Source: Lingula anatina
Taxonomy: Eukaryota > Brachiopoda > Lingulata > Lingulida > Lingulidae
DNA: 64,000 nt
Direction of reading: 5' to 3'
Assembly: GCF_001039355.2 (NCBI RefSeq)
Contig: NW_019774737.1
Coordinates: 164,683 to 228,682, forward strand
Numbering within the stretch: position 1 is the stretch's first letter; every line of letters begins with the position of its first letter. Below the pieces are notes generated by a model, which worked only from the letters and a program-made list of their open reading frames with translations, was not told the DNA's origin and did not search any database. Shown here in pieces: positions 50,328-63,522 of the stretch. The position numbers and the translations under genes are program-made.

Positions 50328-53300
50328 CTAGGCGTATTTCATCAGACCCCCTGTTCGAACAGGAGAACCAAAGGCAACCAACGTCCTAGCTTTTAGTTCA
50401 AGCATTTTTTCTTCCTTTTCTTCTTTTCTCTTGGCCACTGAAATAAATATGTCCATGCATTTTGAAAAGTGCGACACTGACTTAAACTTGTAAATGATTA
50501 TTTTTTAAGAAACTGCCAAAATAATTTTTCTTATATAAGTATTTTGGGGTATTTTTTCACTCTATCAAGATAAAACCTACTTTCGTTGTAGTACATTCTA
50601 CAAATGTTTTTACTATATGTCCAGTAAGAGGGTTAAGATTGCGCTACAAAACTGATACTAAAAGACTTTTTTTCGTCAGATACAAAACACATTGTTGGCG
50701 TTTCAACAAAGCGCGATTATTCCAAATCCGTATTCACACTCACATTTCGCTATGTGGTGTCAGTACAAGGGCGAGTACACTACAGATTGGTGGAATGTTG
50801 CTTTCCGTGTCTAATTTCCATACAATGGTTTTCTTTGATCGGCGATCGGGATCGAGTTCAGATGCTCTAGTACTGGGCATTAAAACGCTAATCTGACCTC
50901 TTTGGATGTCTTTTTTCCTTGAACTGAACTACTACACTCCACAAACTGTATTCAAAACACATAAAAACGAGCCTCCTCTGCCTCAGAGGGGGTTTGTTGT
51001 TCTTTAAACAAAAACCTGAACCTAGCCAAGGAATTAAAATAACGCGTTGTTCTCAGCATGTCTTAAGTTGCGTTTAAAACAGTTTCAACAAAAACGCTTG
51101 AGAAGTAACTTCAGCACGGAGACAGTTCACTGCATACTACTGTTCTGAGCTATCCAGTTTAGCGATGAGATGGTCTTGGCCACAATGGGAATACCTCAAG
51201 GGGGAAGACCGAGGGGCGTTGTATTTAACTTTAATATTTCCTTAATAGGTCAGGACTATCATGTTTTAGTTAAGATCGGTCTGAACAGTGGTGAGGCGGT
51301 CAACCGAGTTAGGCTAGACATCAGTATTTATTTTTCTTCTTTTCGCAAATAAGAATAGCTTTATGTTCAATGTGAAAAAAAATCCAGTTTCCCAGAAAAA
51401 AATAGCAGTTACTCTAAAGGAATTGGCGAAACCGGAAAAATCTGTACTAAAAAACAAATGAAATATGTTTTTGGGACAGATGTCGCTATGTTACTGATAA
51501 GGGGTCAGCAGAGAAAAGACAACTTACCCGCCAGAGCCACCATAGAGATGCCCCACGAGACGCTCCAGAACCACCCCACTAATAGGAACGTTATCGTCAT
51601 CATTTGAGCAGCTCCAACAAACACATTGCAGCACAGAGTAGCGGATTTCCTGTCGTCTTTTGCGTTGATTCTAGGCTCTCCACAACAGAGTATTGCGAAC
51701 CCGCTTAACATTGTACCTGAAAAATAGATGTTGTAACGTGAAATTCCTCTGCTTTAGAATATTGTCAATCAATAGCTTTCGACTTTGCGATCACTAGAAT
51801 GCCATGAGTCAAAATGTAGATCTGTTTTTCTCAAGAAAAAAAGGAAAACAAAAGAAAAACAGTGACACCTAATAGACGAATTTCGGGTAGCACTGGTGAA
51901 CCACGTTTTCGTTTTTGGTTGTGTATGTAAAAACCGTTTTAGATATTCGCCGAAGTGTTTTTTGAGTAGAAAACTAGCTTATGATGTATTTTGATTTCAT
52001 AATTGAACCTGCAATCTAGGATGAAAATTTTATTTTATTTTACAATATTCCCCCAAATAAAAAAATATATATATTACAGTATCTTGATCAATGTTGGAAT
52101 TATGATTTGAACTTTTTTAAACATAAGTCACTGAACGGACCCTACCAAGGAAATAAACTAGGTCGTTGTATAAAAGATACTAGAAATTAGAGAAAACATT
52201 AATATAGTATATATAGTATATATATACTATATATACTATATATACTATACTATAGTATATATATAGTATATATTACGAGATGTCAGCTATGTCAGGCTTT
52301 CATGTTAGACGAAAAGATCAAATTCAACCAATCGTATTATCTGTCTCGTGTGACTGCTCTCTTAGTTCTGAAGTGTGATAGACCCCAAACAAATACGATA
52401 GGACAAGATATACACTTGTTTGGGCGCTAGAATAAGTAGATTTAATCATTCTGTTTAAATCGGGATAATCGGATTTGAATTACCTAAATCAATATTATGT
52501 TTGCGTTGTCACCATAACAGTTTAGCTCCTAACTTTTGCATTCTTTATGACCTACCCATCGCACAACACGTCTTCAGTCTGTCAGGTTTTAAATAAAATT
52601 GGCTCAAAGCTTACAAGCAACACGGGACGACCAAATGAATTCACAAGCGATTTCAGACGCTTGAAGTGCAGTAGGATCTATCTGCAACAAATGCAAAACC
52701 TGGGCCTGAAATCATTGCTTATGAAGTTGCGCCAAAATTTCTTTTTTTGGAAAAAGTTGGGTGGGGGAGGGGGGGGGGTCGAAGCTTGCAGACCCGTGCT
52801 TTCCTGCATGTAGTTCCTGAAACAGTTTGGTTAAAATTGACATTTACGAGTATATAACGGACATCTCCCTCCCCCAACAGGCATCGCCGCATGTACGTCA
52901 GAAAAATTACATGGTTACCTAAATTTAGCAGGGTCAGCGATTTTAGTGAGAAAATAATCAGCAAAATGTGGTACCTATAATTCACACGCCTCCCCATATA
53001 AAAAGAAGTGTGCTGAAATAAAATTTTTGAAAATTCAACTCGCAGCATTTTAGGAGGTACGTTCATTATTAGAGGGTGGAACGTTAAACATGCTCTGCAA
53101 TCCAACCGTCAAGTTGAGACGCACAACAGAGAAACGACCGCATTATTTGAGACATATTTACATTTCGACTAAAAAAAAAAACAAACATTTTTTTGACACG
53201 TTAAATGAAAACTACGACTTTACGTTGGTAAAAGATTGGGTGAACAGGTCAATTTTTTTAAAGAAAAGGATCATATACAGGTGTATGAACTAAAACAAGT

Positions 53301-54330
53301 GATATGTATTGCCTGTTAAATTGGACTAAATTTAGATCGGTATCCAATCTTCAACTTGGATCTGGTATTGAGGTCGGTTCGATATTGACTATCATTCCGA
53401 TAACATGTGTCTTGAGGAGATTATATAAACATGATCGATCTTCCCTTAGTCAATTATATGAAATTCCAAGGCGCTTATCCTCCTGTCAGCTTTAGACGCA
53501 AATATCTTAGTCCAAACTAATGACATCAGAATTCTGTTTTGTTTTTAAAGATGACGACCTCATTGACAACACAAATCTTTTCTACCCCCATTTCACAATT
53601 ATCATGGCATATCAGATAAGACGGAATAAAAATATGCAGGGAATATAAACACTAAACACTTTTTAAACGACAAACGAGGGAAATAATCAAAAGCACATTT
53701 ACCTATCCCTGGAAGAATAATGTTGAGGAAACAGAAGAGTAACGCCAGACCAAGCGGGAGGCAAGGGATGGCCGACTTGATATAAGTGTCATTGTTCGTT
53801 AGCACAGATTTCGGTTTCTCCTCCGACCCCGGGGGGTGAACAACGGTGGCTCTCTGAAGACGGTCAAGTAAAGTGGCAGAGTGTTTAGAATCGAGGGATT
53901 CCCGTCGAGACCCAAGAGATAAATGATCCGTCTCGTTTTGAATATCATTTTCCCCCAACTGTCCGTCTCTGTCTCCAGGTACCATTAATGAATTCGATCT
54001 CTCTCTCGGCGATCTGGACCGGGACGCACTGTCTTTCCTTAATCCTGGGGCATTTTTACCGTTCTTGTTGTGATGCGGATTGAGCTGTGCTACTTCCTTC
54101 AGTTCTACCTTTCCCCAATTTTTCTTGGCTGCCTCTGATCCAGTTTTCTTGTTATTTTGACTAAGTTTTTGTGGAGACCTCCCATGGTCTGTCGGAGTGA
54201 CATTAGCGGTGCGGAATTTGTTATGGTTCCCAGCTTTCGGTGTGGCAGATGTGGCGTTTTCATTACTAGTTGGAGTTTTACTCGGTGCATTCTTTTCTTG
54301 ATTATCAGCAGAGTTAGTCGTTGTTGCCAT
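50328..54330 (-). CDS. stum: Stum/Spec3 family membrane protein (mechanosensory transduction mediator homologue)
   Basis: Three exons: 54330-53703, 51716-51528 and 50437-50328, joined in phases 1 and 1 to 308 aa. Residues 1-185 are basic, Ser/Asn-rich and apparently disordered, with SRSRSPRERSNS and SRRESLDS. The conserved part starts with AIPCLPLGLALLFCFLNIIL, a membrane segment, then PGIGTMLSGFAILCCG across the first junction. It continues with a Cys-containing loop and a hydrophobic hairpin, TITFLLVGWFWSVSWGISMV. This matches the Stum pattern AIP-P-F-LN-PG-GT-C-GW-S-WG-MV as I know it from vertebrate and insect members. Stum is needed for mechanical sensing in Drosophila proprioceptive dendrites, and sea-urchin Spec3 is an ectodermal ciliary protein, so a sensory or ciliary role is likely. 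The C-terminus after the last membrane segment (AKRKEEKEEK) is charged and longer than in human STUM. Confidence 0.9.
52195..52280. repeat. AT-rich near-palindrome in stum intron 1
   Basis: Alternating TATATAGTATATA and TACTATATA units arranged so that the tract is close to its own reverse complement. It could extrude as a cruciform and is likely length-variable. Confidence 0.8.
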
Positions 54331-56583
54331 TCTTTATATTATATTAAAGGTTACAGCTTGGTCCCCTAGATTGAATCTAATGGGAGACGCAGTATGTACT
54401 GAGTGATTATCAAAAGGAAATGTTCACCAAGTTTCCAGACTTAAAGCCTGATCTGCCTGATGCAAATGCAAACAATCCTTTGGTCGTTTTCGTAAGAAAC
54501 TTGACTCGATATATCTAAAAAATGAACCTCTGTGTGCTATTAGTTAAACAACTTCGTCATCCGTGAAAACTGCCTGTTTTCAGCAGAGCTAAGTCAGCTA
54601 TGAGGGTGAGGCACAAGTGCAGCACCGGATTTGGATTACAGTCTGAACAATCGACCTGAGGCCAAGGCAACGTCACACTTGTTATACGATCCCTTGCTTA
54701 AAAAATCCCGTCTCCTGCGCAAGCAATCATCAGTCCAATTGTGATGCCAGCAGTCGGAAGGTCCCTACTCTTCAAATTTGTATAAATATATCAGAGTACA
54801 GATAGAATATTTGTGACATCGGCAAAATAAAACTTCAACATCCATAGTTATGAACATGTACACGGGTACAGCGAAGTTGACACGAAGTTGATATCACGGT
54901 CATGGTAAATTACTGTAAGGCGAAAAGACTGGCACTCCAACTTGCTTAAAGTTTGATATGTTCATATTAATCATCTCAGCCTTAACTATATCTGAACAGA
55001 TAGAAAGAAGTGTCATCAAAGAGGTCAGGTCAAGTGTGAGATAAGAAGACTACGGGAGGGCACTCTACCTGCCTAGTTTGTTTATTTGGTCTATCGTGGG
55101 GTATGTGCGTGCGCGTGTGTGCATGCGCGTAAGAGAGAGAGAGAGAGAAAGAGAGAGAATTTAACCTAGGTGAGTAAAAAGTCCAATCTCCGGGATCCTA
55201 ACATAGAGAGTTCAGTTATTTTATTCAAAATTCGCGAGTAGCTTTTCTCCTAATAAAATATCGACTCAATCTGATTTGATTGGCTCTTAACCATTGATCC
55301 ATATTACAACATGCCGTGATTGACGGTAAATATATGTAGCGATTTGTTTTTTTGTTATGTTTTATGCATAAAAAGTTGAAGTTTCCCACAATGAAGAAGT
55401 CGGGTGTACTATTGGCTTTTAATGTAGTTTCAAATTGATCGCTTAGAAACCACGGATAAGAACTACCAACACTTGACATATTGCACGGATGAATGAACGG
55501 CAGTGTAAATTTGATTCTAGTTCTTTTTTTCTCCATTAGATAAGTAGAACAGAAGTAAGTCCCATCTAAATCAAGAAGACATGACAGTTGATAACAGCGA
55601 GGATAATCACCTGATATGATAATGTCCGTATATCAATTTCTATCTTCGTGGAGCTAACACAAATATCAAATACGGATGAACAGCCTGACGAACCAATCTT
55701 ATCACCAAGCATAGATGATATTGGAAAACGGATTTGTCCGTATAATTTTATCGAGTAGTTGTTACTCTGTGGTCCCCTGCCTCAGACCACTTACTGGTGG
55801 ATTATTCTTGCTAAAAGTCACGTTTAGGGGGGGGAATTCAATCTAGCACAAATACTCTGTACTATACTACGGACACTGGCTCTGGCGAATCAATACTACT
55901 CAACTTTTCTGGGCTTAAGCTTGTGACTTTTTTTCACGGAGCTGTGCGAATTGTGAATTTTTACATTACCACGAGCGTAAATACTTCTTTCTACTTGGTG
56001 TTTGAAATTATATCTGGACAAGTAATTCGATTTCTTTTTTTCACATTGAAGAATCAGTAGTGTTTCATCAAATCGACGAGAAAATTGTCCCCGTATCTCA
56101 ACCAAAGCATTTAACATCGGCTCAATTTCTCTCATTTTCACACACCCTTTTCATTATTTCCTTGAAATAGCATAGTCGCAGTCAATAAGTCCATTTAAAA
56201 GCAATCACCGCCGCTATAACCATAACAACAACTCCGATTGGAAACTATCAGAGTGGTTAATTTCCAGTTGTATGATAAAGACCTCCTCAATATCTGAATC
56301 GATAAGGCACACCATGATTTCCTTTTAAAGCATTTATTTCGCAAATATTATGAAAGTGATATTTGAAAACGGGAATAGATATGCAATCCCGAAAGGGAGT
56401 TGCACGGCTCACAAGGACTGCCAAAAATGGTCTGAATGGTGTAATAACGAATTTGTCTGCAAGACGAACGGGCTATCTGATCACGTATATAGTAAGGGCT
56501 GACATGTAATACTCATAATCTAATCTTTGAGACCATGGCTACAGAGCTAATTATAACAGGTTTTACTCTGTTGTGTCTTCAAG

Positions 56584-56841
56584 CAGGGGCGGATCCAGGA
56601 TTATTTGAAGGGGGGGGGTCCGCAGATTCGCAGTCAACCCTCCCCACCCACCGTGGCGTGGGGTTCGGGGCCCGCTTAAGGTATTTTGTAATTTTAGAGG
56701 GCGAAAGGTGCCATTTATTATTATTCAGCTAGTCAAAAATTTAATTTCAAGAGGGACCATTGATGTGATTTTTTTTCAGAAATCGAAGGGGGGGGGGCAG
56801 GACCCCCCTGACACCCCCCCTCCCCCCTAAATCCGCAACTG
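56584..56841 (+). mobile_element. Inverted-repeat element (CAGGGGCGGATCC type), copy C
   Basis: Starts CAGGGGCGGATCCAGG and ends CTAAATCCGCAACTG. The interior matches copy A: GATTATTTGAAGGGG, GGGTTCGGGGCCCGCTTAA and TTTTTTTCAGAAATCGAAG. Long G and C tracts lie near both ends. No coding capacity. Confidence 0.72.
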
Positions 56842-57325
56842 TCAAGGCAGATGGAATTTGTTTCACAGGAAACCATTGAATACATTTTCATACTGAGACA
56901 AAATATCAATTGACTTGTAGTTTTTTCCTGACACGATGAAAACCCTAGCATAATAACTTTTACGAAATATATGTGCATTCCTTTTCTTGTTGCTATAGGA
57001 ACAACTGCTATGCGAAAGAATAAACGAATATACCCTACTAGCGGCACCTGCATCAGTAAATACAAAAATCAAATGCAAATATGTCACCTTCATCTGACAT
57101 TACATGGCCTTAATGCCCTTTAGGGTCCTACATAAATCTGTTTCCTACCAATCTTTTAAAAATTCCATTTTCTTAACTATGAATTATCAGCTGCAGGTGT
57201 TTTGGGTCGAATGAAGCTTGGCTCACATTGGGTGTTCCTCGCACCAGAATCAGCGAAATTTTACAGCTTTAATGGTCTAAATGTTTTACTGGAAGGTGCA
57301 GTGTATTACCAGAAGATAATTCTAA

Positions 57326-57539
57326 GACCCTATTCCCAGAGATTAGATCGATCCAACTAGATCGACCTAACTCCCTGGGGGTTCACGCTAAATAGCTGTC
57401 AGCCGAGCGGGCACGAAAGTTAATTACCCCCATACAGCTTGTAGTAGGCGTGACGGACATTTAAGCCGGATTATCTGACTGTAATCTAGTGAGACTCCCC
57501 ACGGGGATATATCGATCTAAAATCTACGGGAATGCCCCC
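57326..57539. mobile_element. PIF/Harbinger-like MITE, copy 3 (reverse of copy 1)
   Basis: 214 bp flanked by TAA on both sides. Ends are GACCCTATTCCCAG and CGGGAATGCCCCC. Reverse-complemented, it aligns with copy 1 over almost its whole length, including the core with GTCAGCCGAGCGGGCACG. Confidence 0.8.
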
Positions 57540-58026
57540 TAAGGCTGCATTCAGCGATACTTTTAACATAAACCGTTTTAGGACTAACCTCATAAGCTGT
57601 GAAATGCACCAAATTGCTAACTTCAGTAGTCTTTAAAACTGTCTCAAGAGTGTTGAACAAGGATTATGTCAACACTACATGTGATTAACAAACAAAATGT
57701 TCATCTACATACTATATAAAGACCACTATGTATGGCCGGGGACAACTTAGAACGTCACAATTGTATGAATAATTCAGAATATTAGAGAGACGATTTTTAA
57801 GGGGATGCGGTGGAAAATAGAGGGTGAACTAGAGGCAGGGAAGACTGCTGTATCTATATCGTCTCTCACTGAGCGAATTTACGATCCGAAAAGCAGTCTT
57901 TGCGTTTTTGTATTGATTTATAAATAACATATTTAATATGGCAAATGATAAAACATTTTGGGCGTATTTTTGACGTAAATTCCATTCAATGTCAACGAGT
58001 AACCAAAAACTTACAGAACTGTGGCA

Positions 58027-58029
<3 letters not shown>

Positions 58030-58116
<87 letters not shown>
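58030..58116. repeat. (GT)n(GA)n compound microsatellite
   Basis: About 22 GT units pass directly into about 20 GA units with one interruption. Confidence 0.95.
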
Positions 58117-59403
58117 TTTAAATGTTTCCTATATAAGATTTTCACGCCAAATATAAAAATTCTTCGAAATTTTTTCCCTACTTACAATTAGGATTTCGAC
58201 GTTTTTGATCATTTCTAATTATATAATTGACACCAGGCACATTTATTTAAGAGATTTTATCGTCTTTTAGGCAAAAATTGGGAAACATTAGTAGCTTAGA
58301 AACGTGGATAGCATACTTTTAATCATGTATATTGGTAGTCCAGCCGGTCATAGGCTTCTCTGACGCAATGGCTTGTGTTTCAGTTCAAGAGAGCTTGTGA
58401 TGAATGTGATGAATATGTGAATAGTATCTTTGTGGACAATATTTCTCTTGTCTTCAGCTTGTATTTTTTAAGCACCGACTTGAAGACATTGTAAGCATCA
58501 GCAAACTCAGTATTCATTACAATATCAATATCCATTACAATATCAATCTAAAAACCTGTTAAGTCCTTGTCTGATTGGTAGCATTCTTGATTTTTTTTTT
58601 TTTTTTTGTAGAATTCACCAAATTTTTTTCTGACATATCCATAAAAGTCAGACAAAAGCTCTCAAGTCCTGCTGCACTCATGTCCTCTATTTTCCCAGTG
58701 TCTCACCCTAGCCACAAATTGAAATGTGTGCACTATTTGTTTAGAAGTTATATATGTAGATACTTCAGGTGTACACATTACGTTAATATCATTAATCAAC
58801 ACTATTCAATGTCTATCACTAATCCGCTTCATTTATTTATATTAGAGGGACCTTCAATAAATGCGGCCGTTATCGGCCAAATTTAGAACATCATGCTTGG
58901 GTTTGTTCTTTTCTTTTAATAGACACGTCTTATAATTTAAATCGGTTTAGATCAAGGAGACATAAAGGGTCTGTATATCTATCATACGAATGGTAGCGAC
59001 TCGCAATTGGTCTTGTTGATTCGCAATATTTTGCAAGTAGTTCAGCTAAGATATAATATGTCAACTCAATTCTGTAATTCGACGAACCAAAATTAATGTC
59101 GATTGTTCGGAGGCTGCGTGTTTTCCAGGAATTGTGTTAGCAGTGATTTGCACAATCGTGTTTAGTTCAATCAAGGTCGTCCCGGCTAGAAAATCGCAGG
59201 CAATCGACACTTCAGCATGGATCTTAAGCTGTACCGAGTAAGATTATTTACAATTAACATTATAAAAAACCCAAAATTATACGTTGGGGAAAAGGATTAT
59301 ACCAATCAAGAGGGGTAAATAAGGAACACTGGGTAAAAGAGACTTACTTATTAAATAAAAAAGATATAAAAGTTTAGTAATAAGTATTACGTTGACACAA
59401 ACA

Positions 59404-60045
59404 TAATAAGAGATATTACTTGGTCATATTTTAAAATTCATTTTAAAGTAAAATTAATAAGTCAGGCTCATTTATGCTAATGCTGGATGAGAATCAGTAG
59501 AATAGAAAACGGGCTGCGTACATATACAAGCTATAACCTTAAATTTCCATTTATGAAAAAAGAAATTGTTGATTATTTTTAAAAAGTCATTTAAGAATAG
59601 TTACTATATTGGGATGTGTTATGGCTCCACACTAGGAACAGGTGTTAATTTTTAGTTAACGCAAATCTCCATTTGGCAAAATTTTAGATGTTGTTTTGAA
59701 AAGATTACCGATCACAAGTAGTACTTTTTCTCTACAAGCTTCTCAACCTCATTGAATAAATCCTCAACCCCTTTTAAAAAGACATCAGAATGACATGACA
59801 TGACTATATTTACCTAAAGACATCCATCTCAAAAATAAATAAATAAATAAATATTGAAATTATAAGAAACTATGTCCATATTTTAATCTTCATAGGATTC
59901 CTATAGAAAGTATGAATTATAGGGGCACTTGGAGTCCTGAAAATACCGTAAATTTCCAAATACTTTTCTAAAAATGTCATTAGCCTCTTCCATCTCCACT
60001 TCCGAAAAATAGGCAGGACCGGTTCATCACATCAAATTATATTCA
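59404..60045 (+). repeat. Dispersed direct duplication, copy 1
   Basis: Aligns with 60617-61515. Shared blocks include GATATTACTTGGTCA, CAAGCTATAACCTTAAA, GTTACTATATTGGGATGTG and GATTACCGATC, and end with GAAAAATAGGCAGGACC. An AAAT microsatellite lies in both copies. No coding potential. Confidence 0.8.
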
Positions 60046-60068
60046 GATTCATCATGGATAGGATTCAT

Positions 60069-60238
60069 CAGGCCTGTAGCCAGGGGGGGGGTTCGGGGGG
60101 TTCGAAAGAACCGCCCCTTTTGCTGGGAAAAGGTCCACTCTGGGTAAAATTTGTTCTAGGTACATGAAGGTTTTATGGGAAAATGTCCACTTTTTCAGAA
60201 AAAGAACCCCCCTTTTGAAATTGCTGGCTACGGGCCTG
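60069..60238 (+). mobile_element. Inverted-repeat element (CAGGCC-GTAGCC type), complete copy
   Basis: 170 bp beginning CAGGCCTGTAGCCAGG and ending CTGGCTACGGGCCTG, imperfect terminal inverted repeats. The interior carries a G tract and GCTGGGAAAAGGTCC. It matches the partial copy at 1-190. Confidence 0.8.
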
Positions 60239-60683
60239 ATTCATTGTAATTACCATGCTTCCAAACTCATTGTTATAATTGCCAGCATTGCTATAATAAT
60301 AATAAGGATGCAAGAGTTATGAAACATTATTTTCAAAACATGTCGCAAGTGTAAATCATTTCTGTGAAAATGTTGTCTTACACAATGCCCTTTTTTTTTC
60401 TTTTAAAACCATGGATGAAGGAAACAAGTTATTTTTATAAATTCAAAAGCGAGTCTAGTCACTCAAACTGAGTAATATGTCAGTGGGAATTAAAACCTTC
60501 CACAACGAAGCATCTTACGTACTTTGCTCAAGATCAAAACTATGAAAACATGAATGAGATAGGCATTGTTTATTACCTACTGGACCATTATGAAATGCCA
60601 AACTTGGGAGCAAACATAATGAAAGATATTACTTGGTCACATTAATATATCAGGCTCATTAATACTTATCCTGGATTAAATTA

Positions 60684-60858
60684 ACCCTCTACCAGGGCGA
60701 GTGATAGATATTTTTACAGATATTCACAGATATGTCTCTAGCTAGATAGATAGTCATTTACAGCTGAACTCTGGGTTTAGCTGAAAATGACCATCTATCT
60801 AGCTAGCGACATATCTGTGAATATCTGTAAAAATCTATCACTCACCCTGGTAGAGGGT
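60684..60858. mobile_element. Long hairpin (foldback) element
   Basis: 175 bp composed almost entirely of two ~80-bp inverted arms, beginning ACCCTCTACCAGGG and ending CCCTGGTAGAGGGT, with a short loop around 60765-60775. The arms differ at only a few positions. It is absent from the paralogous segment at 59404-60045, which serves as an empty site. The flanks do not give an unambiguous target duplication. Confidence 0.8.
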
Positions 60859-61246
60859 AGATTAGATTCAGTAAAATAGAAAACGGGTTGCGTACATGTA
60901 CAAGCTATAACCTTAAAATTCCACTTATGATAAAAGAAGTTGTTGATTATTGAAAGTCATTTAAGAACAGTTACTATATTGGGATGTGATATAGCCCCAC
61001 ACTGAGAACAGGTGTTAATTTGTAGTTAACGTAAATCTGCATCTGGCAAAATTTCAAATGTTGTCGAAAAGATTACCGATCGCAAGTAGTATTATTTCTC
61101 TACAAGCTTCTTAACCTCATTGTATAGTACTAGTATTGTTACTAAAAGACCCATTTATATTTTACCACTAAGTGTATAAATTCTAAACATCCCTTAAAAG
61201 GGGGTCTGAATGACATGACTATATTTACTTAAAGACATCCATCTAA

Positions 61247-61248
61247 AA

Positions 61249-61291
<43 letters not shown>

Positions 61292-61292
61292 A
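61247..61292. repeat. (AAAT)n microsatellite
   Basis: About eleven AAAT units. A shorter run occupies the equivalent place in the other duplication copy (59836-59853). Confidence 0.9.
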
Positions 61293-62766
61293 TGAATAAT
61301 TGAAAATATATAGGAATTATAGGAGACTAACTCGACATTTAAATCTTCATAGGATTCCTATAAATAAGTGTGAATTATAGGCCAGCCAAAGGGGCACTTG
61401 GAGGCCTGAAAATATTGAAAATTTACAAATACTTTCCTAAAAATGTCATTAGCCTCTTCCTTCTCCACTCCCGAAAAATAGGCAGGACCTGTTAATCATA
61501 TCAAATTTTATTCAGATTTATCATTAAAGATGCATTCAAAGTCAAATTTTTGGCCACAATGCCCTATCAAATGCTATCATATAGTTTCAAAACTATAACC
61601 TAAAGAAATACATTTCATACAGTTTTCGAAAAATGAACAGATATTTTTGCTTTCTTTCTGTGCTATATATAATCTTCGGTCGTTTTTGACAACTTATTTG
61701 GATCAGTATCCGCGAATACTACTTGCAGTATTTTCTGATCAGTTTTTCATTCGAAACTCAAACAAGATCCTGAAAATAAACTCTCTTTCTAAGCACTGCA
61801 CAAGTGCTTATTAGATCACTACATCCGTTCTCGCACTTTTTCTTTCTGGTTGAAAATGCTTGTAAGTTACAAGTACTGGCACATGTGGCTCTGAAAGTTA
61901 ACTGCCCAATTTTCACGAAAATTCATTCTGTCTTCCCAAAACTTCAAGTCTGTAATAAAAGCAAACAGCTTAAGACTAAATATGTTTCCTACCATTAAAT
62001 GGCTCATTATGATTATCCATCAAGTTTCATAGCCGTTTTTCTTTTCAATCTGCGTAGAATTTCTGGGAAGCAGTTGCCGGTGACATCCTGTTCACGGAAG
62101 AAACTATATCACACCACATGATCGTAAAGGTATTATTAGATAATCAACAGAGAATTAAGCGGTATTGTCTTAACAACAAGCTAAACTATTAAAGGTTGTG
62201 TCACAACCCTGCGCTAAATTCAAGTTAAGGGCTCGAAATCAAGACATATCAGTGAAAATCTAGTGAAAAATCAATCTGTGACCCTGGTAGACAGCACAGT
62301 GTACATTTGCTATATCAACAGTTACTGGCTGCAATGTTGCATGACGTTTATTTACACTGTTATTAACGATTTCTGATATGTACATTGCATGTGAGAGGGA
62401 GTCCGCCATCATTGCACTGGCCAGATTAATCCAAAAAGCCTCTGATGAAAGACTGGCTTCTCTCATCTTTCATTCTTAATTACATGTACATAGTTATTGT
62501 GTTGTAGTTTCGTGCAAACTATTGTGAAATTATTCTAAATTATGTAGTTATATCTATATGTACATTTTCGTAGAAAATTAATGAATAAAAAAGAATAAAT
62601 AAATAAAAAGAGACATGCATCAACCCCGACCTCGAGTTTCACGGGCATACAAAGAAGGTATGCCCGATCGTCAGGAGGTGTCTCTTGTTTTTGTTATTAA
62701 TTTATTAATTTTAATTGTGCATAAATGCTCCGGACAGATGAGCACTCTGTACCAAACTCACGCTTG

Positions 62767-62767
<1 letters not shown>

Positions 62768-62818
<51 letters not shown>
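62768..62818. repeat. (AT)n microsatellite
   Basis: About 25 uninterrupted AT units. Confidence 0.95.
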
Positions 62819-62821
<3 letters not shown>

Positions 62822-63443
62822 GTTCTTAAACAAGAAGTGCTACATGTAACACATACTATATGAAGGCTAATGTCTTCCTGTTAGAAGCCAAGAGTCCTAA
62901 GAAGCATATAATAGTACCACTAGCCCGACTACATGTACTTAGCACCACTACCATAATCAGCGCAAACCTAAGAATTTACATGACGAAAAATTAAAAGGAT
63001 GAGTGCCAATAAGAGGGTAAAAGTGCCCACCTCTGTATATGAAAAATAAATTGTGAATGAATGGAAAAAAAACTGATGCCAAATTAAAGTTGGGATCTTA
63101 CACTTTTATGATCCACTTAAAAAATTTTTTTTTGCATTTGAAATATAAAAAATTAAGGTCAAAGTGACCTTGTCAAATATTCATGAAAATGTGTGTTTTA
63201 GGGGGGTTCTGAAGTACAATGCTACATATGTATAGTAATAGTAAGCCAATCATTGTTTGACAACTGTGAAATTTTGTTATCTGGTACAGAAGATGCCCGT
63301 GTAAAAAAGAAAGACAATAAGTGGCCAATCATTGTTTGTGATAAATATTTTGTTTGCTTTATTCGTACCTGTAGTGCTGATTGAAGGAAGAATCTCACAG
63401 TGACTTGAGGATAAAAGATGTTCGTTTTTTATATGAGTCCCTG

Positions 63444-63522
63444 CCTCAGACAAGCTCATTATTCACGGTTGAAAAGTCATGAATATAAGGTGAGATATAT
63501 ATGAAAATCAGCTTGTCTGAGG
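63444..63522. repeat. 13-bp perfect inverted repeat
   Basis: CCTCAGACAAGCT at 63444-63456 pairs perfectly with AGCTTGTCTGAGG at 63510-63522 around a 53-bp loop. Function unknown; possibly a remnant of a small inverted-repeat element. Confidence 0.6.

Larger units (their letters stand above)
60617..61515 (+). repeat. Dispersed direct duplication, copy 2
   Basis: Second copy of 59404-60045, longer because of the hairpin element at 60684-60858, an extra segment near 61125-61190 and a longer AAAT run. Confidence 0.8.

Noticed and set aside
52547-53105. Open frames on both strands in stum intron 1
   Set aside because: They are antisense to each other, have no splice context and no homology. The flanking stum exons join in phase across them.
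62615-62863. 82-codon frame running into (AT)n
   Set aside because: Half of it is a Tyr-Ile run from the microsatellite. The stem-loop at 62642-62666 is a simple 9-bp inverted repeat with no further support.
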